DNA of 16,360 nt, taken from positions 1 to 16,360 of the forward strand of contig JAOUPZ010000019.1 of the NCBI GenBank assembly GCA_029879595.1, in the 5' to 3' direction. A model generated the notes under the pieces. That model had not been told where the DNA came from. It made no database searches and was given only the letters and a program-made list of their open reading frames with translations. The translations under genes were made by a program, and so were the position numbers. The stretch comes from Deltaproteobacteria bacterium. Lineage in GTDB: Bacteria > SAR324 > JACQKK01. This document shows, piece by piece, positions 1 to 7,830 of this stretch (within the stretch, counting starts at the first letter, position 1; every line of letters starts with the position of its first letter).

Positions 1-1687
1 CGTGCCGCAGCAGTTCCACCGCGATGTCCCGTTCGCCCACCGAAAACAGGAACAAGGCCACGGAAAAGGCCTCCACCTCCCAAATGCTGATCAGATGGGG
101 CTTGGCTGGCTCCCCGGCGGAAACGGCCTGACTGCCGGGCAGGCTCCCGTTGGCCGCCGGAAGCCCTGTGTTGGCTCCGCCGCTGAGCCGCAGGGGGCGG
201 TTGTTCTCCATCAGTTCAGACAGGGCCGAGTAGTAGCCATAGGGCCAGCGCTGACGCATGACGCCCCAGGTCTTCAGCCCCTGCTCCCTTTGGCCACTGT
301 CCATCTGCATCCGGCCCTTCCAGTACCACAGCCGGGCCTTGTCAACCGGGTGAAAGGATTCGCTGGCTCCGGTGGCCCGGCTCAGGATTTCCTCGGCTAC
401 CGTCTGGTATCCCGACTGATAAGCCGCCCAGAACATCTTCCAATAGGCCTCGGAGGCCTCCCCAGAGCCGGGGAACTCGGTGATTATCCTTTCATACCAG
501 TGGCGCAGGGTAAGCTGGTTGCCCCGCCGCTGGTGGGCCTCCGCCACCTGGAAAAACAGCTCGGGAAGGTCTTCATCCCGGGGCGATATCTCCTCCAGGT
601 CCTGGAGCAGCTTCAACGCCGGCCCCAGCTTGTTCCGGCGCAGCTGGATGCGGATTGACCATATCAGCACCTGCCTTTTGGTGAACTGGAAGCGCTTTGT
701 GACCGGCGGGGTGTGAATCTGGACGGCGGCATGGGCCAGCTCGCGGCCCTGGATCAACCCCCGGAAATAATACCGGCCCAGCTCCCAGGCCGTCTGCCTG
801 GTCATGGGCGGCAGGTCGGGGCTCTCCAGTTCACGGGTCAGCTGGGCGTAGAGCCGCAGCTTGAACAGCCGGGCCGCCCTTGATTTATAATGCTCCCCCG
901 TCAGTTCCAGCGGGCCGTACTTTTTCTCCCATTTCTCAAGCGAGGCCCATTTCCGGGCTCCCTCCTTGTCACTGGGATTTTCCCAGAGCGCGATGAGGAT
1001 TCTTTTTATCTGGGCGGCATCGCCCTTGGGCACGGCCAGTTCCAGCAGATGCTCCAGCAGGGAGGCCTCGTTGTAGCCGGGGCTGGAGAACTGCTCATAG
1101 GCGGAAAGGTATTCAAACTGTATTTCCGGAGCGGGTGGACGCGTCCCCAGGATCCAGTCCTCCAGAAATTCCCCTATCTTGTTTTGCAGCCATTCCGGGG
1201 GCTGGGAGCGAAGCATTTCGGTAAGGGAGCTGATGGCGGCCTCATGCTCACCCAGCGCCAGACGGCTTCTGAACATGCCCAGCTGGAACAGGTATCTGAC
1301 AGGGCTGGGCTGCTGGGCGCCCTGCTCAAAGAAAGGCAGCGCCCTGAGGGGCCTTCCGGCGGCCTCATGACAGAGCGCCTCCAGGTAGGTGGCCCGCAAG
1401 GGGACCCAGGGCTCCCGCAGGGGCACGGGCCGCACAGCCAGCACGGCCTGAGGGGCCGCCGGGCAGTTTTCCCGGTACGGCCGGCTCCATTCGGTGCTTG
1501 AGGGTGAAATTGCCGAATCCAGGGCTCCCGCCATCACCGCCGGTTCCCGGCCTCCGTCCTTGCCGGCCCCTGAGGCCCGCAGGGACTCCGGCCCCGCAAA
1601 ACCGCCGGCAAGCAGGGCCAACGGCAGGGCAACCGCCCGGACGGCGTTCCGATTGAGCAACCCTGTGGTTCTTTTTGGCAATATCAT
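1..1687 (-). CDS. Slt70-like soluble lytic murein transglycosylase, N-terminal part (runs off left edge)
   Basis: The minus frame is open from an ATG at 1687 to the window edge (562 codons, no stop). An in-frame TAG lies two codons upstream of the ATG, so the start cannot be further out. Residues 1-40 look like a signal peptide: basic residues (KRTTGLLNRNAVR) followed by a hydrophobic Ala/Leu stretch, with no lipobox Cys. The rest is alpha-helical and TPR-like. Residues about 452-486 (RLWYWKGRMQMDSGQ ... WPYGYYSAL) match the W/YW.gR ... YYg.LA signature of the superhelical U domain of Slt70-type lytic transglycosylases. These enzymes cleave the MurNAc-GlcNAc bond of peptidoglycan in the periplasm, leaving 1,6-anhydroMurNAc ends. 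The catalytic SLT domain would lie beyond position 1 and is not visible, so enzymatic activity is inferred. A periplasmic TPR-like helical protein without a catalytic domain is the alternative. No clear Shine-Dalgarno is seen. Confidence 0.72.
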   Translation of the reverse strand, partial: MILPKRTTGLLNRNAVRAVALPLALLAGGFAGPESLRASGAGKDGGREPAVMAGALDSAISPSSTEWSRPYRENCPAAPQAVLAVRPVPLREPWVPLRATYLEALCHEAAGRPLRALPFFEQGAQQPSPVRYLFQLGMFRSRLALGEHEAAISSLTEMLRSQPPEWLQNKIGEFLEDWILGTRPPAPEIQFEYLSAYEQFSSPGYNEASLLEHLLELAVPKGDAAQIKRILIALWENPSDKEGARKWASLEKWEKKYGPLELTGEHYKSRAARLFKLRLYAQLTRELESPDLPPMTRQTAWELGRYYFRGLIQGRELAHAAVQIHTPPVTKRFQFTKRQVLIWSIRIQLRRNKLGPALKLLQDLEEISPRDEDLPELFFQVAEAHQRRGNQLTLRHWYERIITEFPGSGEASEAYWKMFWAAYQSGYQTVAEEILSRATGASESFHPVDKARLWYWKGRMQMDSGQREQGLKTWGVMRQRWPYGYYSALSELMENNRPLRLSGGANTGLPAANGSLPGSQAVSAGEPAKPHLISIWEVEAFSVALFLFSVGERDIAVELLRH

Positions 1688-1763
1688 CTGCTAATACTTA
1701 GGATGGGACCGGCGCCATGGCCGACTCCTGTCAACGGCTGACCAGTCTGTGTTCGGTGCAACA

Positions 1764-1794
1764 GTTTCAAGTCACAGTTCTGTGCTGCTGAAAC
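1764..1794. promoter_or_regulatory. Nested inverted repeat in the divergent intergenic region
   Basis: Outer arms GTTTCA (1764-1769) and TGAAAC (1789-1794) enclose inner arms CACAG (1773-1777) and CTGTG (1780-1784) around a TT centre. Both dyads share almost the same centre. The element sits in the 137-bp gap between the divergent transglycosylase and the 220-residue gene, 30 bp upstream of the latter's ATG. It could be an operator serving both genes or a stem-loop in the plus-strand leader. The regulator is unknown. Confidence 0.35.
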
Positions 1795-1824
1795 AACCCG
1801 GCCAGGCAAAATCGAGCGAGGCTC

Positions 1825-2487
1825 ATGACCCACGGGGATGATAAAAAACCTGCCGGCGATCCCTTGTGGATATTCATGCATAATGCCACGGCCAAGGCCC
1901 CCAAGGAAGTGGCCTTTGACCGTGCCGATGCCATTTACCACCTCTACCGGAAAACAAACAACCCGTTTTTGAAGCGGGCCATCGCCCCCCCGGCCAAAAA
2001 GCTGGACCGCAGCCAGGAAGACCTGAGCAACCTGTTCCGCTTTCTCAAGGGCCACCCGCACTATCAGGTGGCGCCGGTAAACACGGAGGAACCGTTTACC
2101 CGCCGCAAGCTCAGCCACCCCCCGCCGCCGCCGGTACTGAAGCCGGAGTATATCCGGCCGGAAAACCTGACGGGAAACTCCCAGCGTCTGCCCTGGATGA
2201 TCATGATGTTCTTCGACAACATCCTGACCCGGCTGGAGGAAAAACCCGGCAGCTTTGCCAGGGTGGTGGAAGACCTGCTGGAACAGTTCAGCGCGGACGG
2301 CCTGAAGATAAAGTTTTACGAGGCCTACCATACCTTCGGGAGCTGGAAGGACCTGATGACCACCCTCAGGGAAATCGCCCGCTATCCTGCTCCGGAAACA
2401 TTCGATCTTTTCTGCAGCGCCCTTTTCACCTACCACGCCCTGGCCTATCCCCAGGGGCGGGCCGCTTCACCCGACACCACCGGCTGA
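1825..2487 (+). CDS. Conserved-looking hypothetical protein, 220 aa, cytosolic
   Basis: I do not recognise this family. It starts at an ATG with GCGAGG three bases upstream (close spacing). The protein has no signal peptide or membrane segment. Residues 1-95 are charged and apparently helical (AFDRADAIYHLYRKTNNPF, then a K/D/E-rich stretch). A run of five prolines at 99-103 (HPPPPPVLKP) separates this from a second helical region rich in aromatics (PWMIMMFFDNIL, then KIKFYEAYHTFGSWKDLM). The last 15 residues look disordered. A 250-codon ORF lies on the opposite strand. I prefer the plus frame because its composition is balanced, whereas the antisense frame is rich in the Arg, Gly and Val typical of shadow frames. 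It stands first in the plus series that leads to the exported FG-GAP and CARDB proteins. The proline run would make translation depend on EF-P in known bacteria. Confidence 0.7.
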   Translation: MTHGDDKKPAGDPLWIFMHNATAKAPKEVAFDRADAIYHLYRKTNNPFLKRAIAPPAKKLDRSQEDLSNLFRFLKGHPHYQVAPVNTEEPFTRRKLSHPPPPPVLKPEYIRPENLTGNSQRLPWMIMMFFDNILTRLEEKPGSFARVVEDLLEQFSADGLKIKFYEAYHTFGSWKDLMTTLREIARYPAPETFDLFCSALFTYHALAYPQGRAASPDTTG

Positions 2488-2490
2488 GGC

Positions 2491-2507
2491 GGGTGGGGCG
2501 GGTGGGG
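2491..2507 (+). other. G-quadruplex-forming motif, four G-runs with 1-nt loops
   Basis: The sequence GGGTGGGGCGGGTGGGG has four runs of 3-4 G separated by single T, C and T. This is a canonical G3+N1 motif, the loop class known to give the most stable parallel quadruplexes. It lies on the coding strand 3 bp after the stop of the 220-residue gene, so it would also be in the mRNA 3' region. Folding in the cell is inferred. Confidence 0.6.
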
Positions 2508-2692
2508 CAGCGGGCAGTAGAACACCGCATTTCAGAATTTTTCTTGATTTATCACTGTCTTAACCTCCCTGCACACTGATTTGGCCCTGAATTTTGCATA
2601 TCCCTGGGGTGACGGCTGTTGTTTCCATGGGCCGGCCCGGACCAGAATCGGCCCGAAGCCGCCTGCAGAGCAGCCTGACAAGGCCTTTGGTG

Positions 2693-2698
2693 TATACT
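2693..2698 (+). promoter_or_regulatory. Possible -10 element (TATACT) before the FG-GAP gene
   Basis: TATACT matches the sigma-70 -10 consensus at five of six bases and lies 35 bp upstream of the ATG at 2733. No convincing -35 hexamer sits at 16-18 bp; CTGACA is present at 2675-2680 but only 12 bp away. The same gap (2488-2732) also holds GGGCCG/CGGCCC arms (2629-2634 and 2649-2654), which could form a stem. Weak evidence overall. Confidence 0.25.
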
Positions 2699-2732
2699 GA
2701 CAAGGAAGGCGCGAAAAGGCTTTTTCCATGGG

Positions 2733-5639
2733 ATGGATGCTGAAATGAACCCCACGGCCCTCTGGCTGAGTGTATTTTTTACCGTGCTGCTCATTTTGAA
2801 CGGCGGGGAAGGGACTGCCCTTTCCGCTCCGCCCGCCCAGGAAAGCGCCCATCAATGGGAGAAGGAGTTCTATGGCTCCCTTGATGGTGTCCCCCGGCTC
2901 TTGCACACAGACACATCCATCCACGGCAAACCGGCCTTCGGCGACCTGGATTCAGACGGAGACCCGGACCTGCTGGTGGGACGTTTTGACGGCACCATAT
3001 CCCGCTATGAGGCTTCGGTAAACAACGGGGAGATTTCCTGGAGGCTCCTGACCGAGGTGATGTCAGGATTCGTGGCCTCCGCCGAAAAAGGGCGGCAGCC
3101 GGTGGAAGCCCCGGTATCCGTTTCATCCGATTCCGCTCCGGCTCTGGTGGATATCGACAGCGATGGGGACCTGGATTTATTCGTGGGTTCCTCCAGGGAA
3201 GGTATTTCCTTCTACCGCAACGTGGGCACACCCACCCTGGCCATTTTCCACCTGGAAATGAAACAGTTCATGGACACCTCCTTCGGGAAAAACCTCACTC
3301 CTTTTTTCGCGGACGTTGACGGAAACCGCACACCGGACATGGTGGTGGGCAACAACGCCGGAGAAGTGTTCCTCCTGATCAACAACGGGGACCGCCAGCG
3401 CCCGGGTTTCTGCGTCAGGTTTCCCCCGAACGATGCCCTGCCCGGCGAGGAACCGCCCTGTAAGCCGACACCCAGGCTGATCGCCGCCATTGCGCCGGAA
3501 ACAAATGCCGTGCCCACCCTGGTGGACTGGGACGGGGACGACGACACCGATCTTTTCATCGGGGTGAACAATGGCGGGATGCATTACTACAGGAACGACG
3601 GCTCACCGGAACAGCCGGTCTGGCGCCTGAACCAGAAGAGATTCCTGGGCATAGACACCGGAGGCAGCCTGGCTCCACGGTTTTTGGATGTCAACGGCGA
3701 TGGAATCCCCGACCTGATGATCGGGGACAGCACCAACCTGATGACCCTTTATACCAACAAGGGCACCGGCAGCCGTGACGATGTGTGGAAGGTTACCAAA
3801 AACGTGCTGGGCACGGCCCGGTTCGGACAGGGACTGCGCCGGATAGTGATCAGCTCGGGAGATGTGGATGGTGACAAGGACCTCGACCTGGTGCTGGGGG
3901 AGCGGGGCGGGGATATTCTGCTGGTGAGAAATATCGGCAAGAGCAACCAGCCTGTCTGGGATAAAAAGCCGGAACGCCTGGGAGGCAACTCCGCCCGGGG
4001 CAACAGCGCCCCCTGGCTGGTTGATATCGACAGCGATGGAGACCTGGACCTGCTGGTGGGCGGCAAGGATGGCCGGTTGTGGCTGATGCGCAACCGGGGC
4101 ACCGCCGCCAAGATCCAACTGGTACTTGAGGAAACCAGCCTGGGAGGAATAGACGTGGGCAGCGACTCGGTGCCCATGACCAAGGATATCGACGGTGATG
4201 GGGACCAGGACCTTTTCGTGGGAAACGGCAAGGGACATGTGATCTTTTTCCGCAACGAGGGCACCAAGGACTCGCCGGCCTTCAAGCTGGTATCAACCCG
4301 CTTCGGAAACGTGATCTCCCCCGGAAACGCCGCCCCGGCATTCTTTGACTGGGATGCCGACGGCCTCAGCGACATGGTGGTGGGCAACCGCCAGGGTTTT
4401 ATCGGCCTGGCACTCAACCGCAGCGGCGAACAGCAGGAATACCCCCGGGACTGGGAGCTTCAGACCAAAAACCAGGAAGGCTTTTTCGGGAGAAGATACG
4501 CCGCTCCGCACTTTGTGGACCTGAACGGCGACGGACTGGTAGATCTGCTGCTGGGGGATTTCGAGGGTAATGTGCAGCTTTGGTGGAACCGCGGACGCAA
4601 GGTGTCCAAGGTCGCCAAGCCTGCCACCATGGCCAGCGAGGGAGAAAACCAGAGCGAGGAAGTTGAAACCGCCATCTCGCCCCCCACGCCCGTTCTGGAA
4701 TCCGCGCCGGTATTCGCCCGCGAGGAAGCAGTGGAGGCAGGCCCGGCCCAGGTGGAACTGGCCGCCGTTACCGAGCCCGCCGGCCCGCTGCCCCCGGAAT
4801 ACTCCCTGGAGTCAACAAAATACGGCGGCATTGAATACAAGCACCGGGTGGTTCCGACTTTCGGTGATCTGGACAATGACGGCGACCTGGACCTGCTGGT
4901 GGGGGTTGGCAACGGAACTGTGGCCTATTACCGCAATGACGGCAGCCCCACCGAGGCCAAGTGGAAAAAGGTGACCGACACCCTGATTGAAAAACTTCCC
5001 GGCAAGCTGCCCTCGGTGATCCTGCATGACCTGGACGAGGACCTGCGCCTGGAACTGCTGGTGGGCCTGGATTCCGGATTTGTGAAGCTCTACAGGAACA
5101 CCGTCAAAAGCGGAGACCCGAAGTTCGAACTGGAACCGGAGGCCCTCAAAAAGGTTCGGGTGGGGCATAATGCCGCTCCCTCCGTGGTGAGTCTGAACGA
5201 GGACAACACCACGGATCTGGTGGTAGGGGATTTCTCCGGAAAGCTGGTCTCATTCCTCAGGGAAGGCGGGAAGTCATCGTTCAACTTCAAACTGAACAAC
5301 CGCAACTTCCTGCAGTTGGATGTGGGAGTGGGTGCCACCCCTTTTGTGGGGGATGTGGACCGCGACAATGTCCCCGACCTGCTCATCGGGTCTGATCAGG
5401 GGCAGGTTTTCCGCCTGGCCAGAACCGGCGTTACCAAAAAAAGCCCCCAGGGATGGGCCAGGATGCCCTCGGACCTGAAGAAACTGCCCGTGCCCATAGG
5501 GAGCACACCCAGGCTGGCGGACATAGACGGCGACAAGGACCTGGACCTGTTTTTAGGAACGGAGAAGGGCACTATTTACTTTTATAAAAACAGCGCCATC
5601 CGGCCGGATGATACCGGAGAGGCCGTACCGATACAATGA
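2733..5639 (+). CDS. Exported FG-GAP/VCBS beta-propeller repeat protein with 15 repeats
   Basis: The N-terminus (ALWLSVFFTVLLILNGG ... ALSAPPAQ) is a Sec-type signal peptide without a lipobox. The mature protein is built from about 15 FG-GAP/VCBS repeats of roughly 55-65 residues. Each has a calcium-loop-like core such as DSDGDLDLFVG or DGDGDQDLFVG, then a YYRN-like strand end. Ten repeats fill residues about 60-620. A Glu/Pro/Ala-rich linker follows (about 623-693), then five more repeats reach the C-terminus. Some loops are degenerate (repeat 3 DGNRTPD, repeat 12 DEDLRLE, repeat 13 NEDNTTD). Such repeats fold as integrin-alpha-like propeller blades and usually bind Ca2+ or mediate surface contacts. 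No enzyme domain or membrane anchor is visible. Met5 (2745), with GGGATGG 8 bp upstream, is an equally good start. Probable partners are the exported CARDB protein next downstream and whatever surface structure the PilZ gene controls. Function is unknown. Confidence 0.9.
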   Translation: MDAEMNPTALWLSVFFTVLLILNGGEGTALSAPPAQESAHQWEKEFYGSLDGVPRLLHTDTSIHGKPAFGDLDSDGDPDLLVGRFDGTISRYEASVNNGEISWRLLTEVMSGFVASAEKGRQPVEAPVSVSSDSAPALVDIDSDGDLDLFVGSSREGISFYRNVGTPTLAIFHLEMKQFMDTSFGKNLTPFFADVDGNRTPDMVVGNNAGEVFLLINNGDRQRPGFCVRFPPNDALPGEEPPCKPTPRLIAAIAPETNAVPTLVDWDGDDDTDLFIGVNNGGMHYYRNDGSPEQPVWRLNQKRFLGIDTGGSLAPRFLDVNGDGIPDLMIGDSTNLMTLYTNKGTGSRDDVWKVTKNVLGTARFGQGLRRIVISSGDVDGDKDLDLVLGERGGDILLVRNIGKSNQPVWDKKPERLGGNSARGNSAPWLVDIDSDGDLDLLVGGKDGRLWLMRNRGTAAKIQLVLEETSLGGIDVGSDSVPMTKDIDGDGDQDLFVGNGKGHVIFFRNEGTKDSPAFKLVSTRFGNVISPGNAAPAFFDWDADGLSDMVVGNRQGFIGLALNRSGEQQEYPRDWELQTKNQEGFFGRRYAAPHFVDLNGDGLVDLLLGDFEGNVQLWWNRGRKVSKVAKPATMASEGENQSEEVETAISPPTPVLESAPVFAREEAVEAGPAQVELAAVTEPAGPLPPEYSLESTKYGGIEYKHRVVPTFGDLDNDGDLDLLVGVGNGTVAYYRNDGSPTEAKWKKVTDTLIEKLPGKLPSVILHDLDEDLRLELLVGLDSGFVKLYRNTVKSGDPKFELEPEALKKVRVGHNAAPSVVSLNEDNTTDLVVGDFSGKLVSFLREGGKSSFNFKLNNRNFLQLDVGVGATPFVGDVDRDNVPDLLIGSDQGQVFRLARTGVTKKSPQGWARMPSDLKKLPVPIGSTPRLADIDGDKDLDLFLGTEKGTIYFYKNSAIRPDDTGEAVPIQ

Positions 5640-5759
5640 GTGCCGGAAATGAACAACACCGCACCAGCAATATACAAACACAGGCCCCGGCCAAAAAACC
5701 GGACGGGATACAAACAGCGCATGGAATATAGTTTGCTCATACAAAAGGAAGACTGCCAG

Positions 5760-5764
5760 GGAGG
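5760..5764 (+). promoter_or_regulatory. Strong Shine-Dalgarno that sets the CARDB protein start
   Basis: GGAGG (within GGGAGGTGG, 5759-5767) lies 7 bp before the ATG at 5772. That ATG is directly followed by an ideal signal peptide. This decides the start against GTG 5640 and ATG 5649 in the same frame, which would bury the signal peptide behind 41-44 hydrophilic residues. Confidence 0.75.
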
Positions 5765-5771
5765 TGGAACC

Positions 5772-7307
5772 ATGAGAATCTTTATATCGGCCATATTCTT
5801 GATAATGCTTGCGGGGCTGTCCTGGACCCAGGATGCCCGGGCGGCCATGAAAAACCTGGATGTGGTCAGGATAATACTTGCCGAAAAGATCATTCGCCCG
5901 GGAAGGGTGCAACTGGTTCAGGTGGAGATGCGCAACAACGGCTCCGCCAAGGAAAGCGTGGGGCTGAAGATGGAAGTTCGCGACGATGGCGACCAGCGCC
6001 GCGGCAAGCCCCTTTCACGCGTGGTGACCATTCCGGGAGGGGAGAAGAAGCTCTTTTACTTCAAGCTGCCCAGCCCGGAGTTCGCGGGCGATTATTCAGT
6101 GCGGATGGAGGTTTACGACCCGGGGTTCAAAAAGAACGCCCTGGTGGGCAAGCCGGTGTATTATACCGCCTTCCAGGTGGGGGTGCCCGCCTCCCCCTAC
6201 ATGGCTGGGCTTTCCACCGGCGACAAGGGGCAGTCCCGGCAGATTCCCGTTTTCCGCCCCCCCCAGAAGCTCACCTTTGAAAAAGCCGATCTTTTGTGGG
6301 AGAACGTGCAGCTGGCCTCAACCGGACTTATGGTCGGCGAGCCCCTGCGGATCAAGGCCGATATCCGCAATATGGGCGGGGATATCGCCCGGGCGGTGGA
6401 AGTGCGCCTGGATTACTTCAACGTGGCCCTGCCCAGCCGTCTGCACAATATTTCGCGCCATACCCTGCCAGTCCTGGCCCCGGGGGAAAAGGTGGAGATG
6501 GAGTTCGAGCATGTCTTCGCCGACAACATCATCCTGGGCAATTACAAGATGGTGCTCATAGCCGATGCCGCCGACGTGGTGGTGGAATCCAGCGAAAAGA
6601 ACAACCGCTATGAATTCCGGCAGCCCATCCGCCTCAGCCACATCAAGCAGATGTTCCCTCCGCCGGATTATGTTTTCGAGGAAACGGGGCTGTTCCTCTT
6701 CCGCTGGGACAGCCTGCGCTACAACGAGTTCAAGGTGCAGGTGAGCGCCCAGCCCGGCTTTGACGACCCGGAGGTGCAGTTCGACATACCCCAGGGCGAA
6801 AAGTGGCTCCGGGACAAGGAGGTTGTGCCCCTGGCGGGTGAACTTCCGGGAATGGCCCTGGGGCTGATGGAGCGTTCCGGCGGGAACAAACTCTACTGGA
6901 GGGTGCTGGGACGCAACAGTGAAACCGATCAGAACTGGTACTCGATGTCGTTGCCGTTCACGATCAGGCCCGAACCCGGTGCCAGAAAATCCTATACCGA
7001 TGCTCCGGAAGAACGCCCCGGCGAACAGGAGCAACAGCCCCCGCCGGAGGAGGTGCCAGGCTCGGAGCCCCAGGCTGAGGAACCCGTGCCGGATCAGACC
7101 CAGGCCGCCCCGGAACCCCCGGCGGACTCCCCGCCCGAACCGGCGGCCGAGGCCCCTTTGCAGGAAGATAGTCCGGCGGGAGGTGATGAAAAACAGGATG
7201 TACCTGTAAACGGCAGTACTGACGCAGCGGCCGAACCGCCGGCAGAGAACGTCCCCCAGGAGGAAAAAGCGCCGGACAGTGAACAACCGGCGCCGGACGC
7301 TCAATAG
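5772..7307 (+). CDS. Exported CARDB-domain protein with C-terminal Pro/Glu-rich tail
   Basis: The 511-residue product begins with a clear signal peptide (MRIFISAIFLIMLAGLSW, cleavage near Ala24-Ala25; no lipobox). Residues about 28-137 form an Ig-like strand-rich domain with CARDB character (RPGRVQLVQVEMRNNGSAKE ... GDYSVRMEVYDP). Residues about 172-285 are a clearer CARDB domain: GEPLRIKADIRNMGG, then LAPGEKVEMEF, then the hallmark VVVESSEKNNRYEF. Residues about 300-400 look fibronectin-III-like (FLFRWDSLRYNEFKVQVS ... LYWRVLGRNS). From about 405 to the end the chain is low complexity, rich in Pro, Glu, Ala and Gln, and strongly acidic. CARDB and Fn3-like modules are non-catalytic adhesion or spacer domains. 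The gene follows the FG-GAP gene by 132 bp on the same strand and is probably co-transcribed. The tail may be disordered or span the wall. Exact role unknown. Confidence 0.85.
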   Translation: MRIFISAIFLIMLAGLSWTQDARAAMKNLDVVRIILAEKIIRPGRVQLVQVEMRNNGSAKESVGLKMEVRDDGDQRRGKPLSRVVTIPGGEKKLFYFKLPSPEFAGDYSVRMEVYDPGFKKNALVGKPVYYTAFQVGVPASPYMAGLSTGDKGQSRQIPVFRPPQKLTFEKADLLWENVQLASTGLMVGEPLRIKADIRNMGGDIARAVEVRLDYFNVALPSRLHNISRHTLPVLAPGEKVEMEFEHVFADNIILGNYKMVLIADAADVVVESSEKNNRYEFRQPIRLSHIKQMFPPPDYVFEETGLFLFRWDSLRYNEFKVQVSAQPGFDDPEVQFDIPQGEKWLRDKEVVPLAGELPGMALGLMERSGGNKLYWRVLGRNSETDQNWYSMSLPFTIRPEPGARKSYTDAPEERPGEQEQQPPPEEVPGSEPQAEEPVPDQTQAAPEPPADSPPEPAAEAPLQEDSPAGGDEKQDVPVNGSTDAAAEPPAENVPQEEKAPDSEQPAPDAQ

Positions 7308-7416
7308 GCGGCAACATAAAAATAGCGTCACCCGTCAATCGCTTTTCCCATAATGGCAGGGCGTGGCAGAAGGGATAAAGTGTATTGGCAATAACCTATA
7401 AAGAGAGTACGCTCAC

Positions 7417-7827
7417 ATGGTTATGAGCGTTTGGGAACGAGAATATAACCGGCTTCTTCGCCTGGGACGCGAAAAGGGCGAGGTGGTGGAAGCCGATGAG
7501 GGGCCTGGCAGCAGTGGGCACCGGGGAATGCCCAGGTTTGCTGTCAAGGCCGCCCATGTGATTATCAAGGTTCCCACCACGTTCGAGCTGGTCGATGTAT
7601 CCATAGCCGGGCTGTCCTTCGTTTCGCCAAACAAATTCACCATCGGCGAGGTGCTCATGCTCACCCTGGACAAAGCCTTTGTGATAGAGGCCGAGGTCAA
7701 GGACTGCAAACCGGAAACCTATGGCGAAGGAAAGCAGCAACAGGGCTACCGGGTGGGATGCTCCTTTACCGATCAGGAACAGGGCCTGCAACTTCTGGTC
7801 ATGCTCAAGGAACTGGAAAAATACTGA
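7417..7827 (+). CDS. PilZ domain protein, probable c-di-GMP receptor
   Basis: This 136-residue protein carries both halves of the PilZ c-di-GMP-binding signature: RGMPR (R36 and R40, RxxxR) and DVSIAG (D60, S62, G65; D/NxSxxG). A beta-rich region follows, including GEVLMLTLDKAFVIEAEVKDC and YRVGCSFTD, and a C-terminal helix (LLVMLKELEKY) as in PilZ folds. There is no other domain, no signal peptide and no membrane segment, so it should act in the cytosol as an adaptor that binds c-di-GMP and a partner. The start has two Met (1 and 3), and the upstream purine-rich GAGAG is a moderate ribosome site. It stands about 110 bp behind the CARDB gene on the same strand. The intervening gap contains TATAAA at 7397-7402 without a matching -35. 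Control of the upstream surface proteins is a reasonable but untested idea. Confidence 0.85.
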   Translation: MVMSVWEREYNRLLRLGREKGEVVEADEGPGSSGHRGMPRFAVKAAHVIIKVPTTFELVDVSIAGLSFVSPNKFTIGEVLMLTLDKAFVIEAEVKDCKPETYGEGKQQQGYRVGCSFTDQEQGLQLLVMLKELEKY

Positions 7828-7830
7828 GCC

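Noticed and set aside
2..1501. Plus-strand ORFs of 218 and 203 codons over the left edge
   Set aside because: They are antisense to a continuous minus frame with a signal peptide and Slt-type motifs. Their composition is Gly/Pro/Gln/His rich, without motifs.
1684..2436. Minus-strand 250-codon ORF opposite the 220-residue gene
   Set aside because: It would overlap the start of the transglycosylase gene and has Arg/Gly/Val-rich shadow composition. The plus frame looks more protein-like.
6318..7331. Minus-strand 337-codon ORF opposite the CARDB gene
   Set aside because: Long antisense frames are expected in GC-rich coding DNA. The C-terminal low-complexity tail produces its Arg/Leu-rich start. 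The plus strand has a signal peptide and CARDB motifs.
7357..7374. Sigma-54-like GG...GC (TGGCAGGGCGTGGCAG) before the PilZ gene
   Set aside because: The spacing between GG and GC is 9, not 10, and the TTGCA part is missing.
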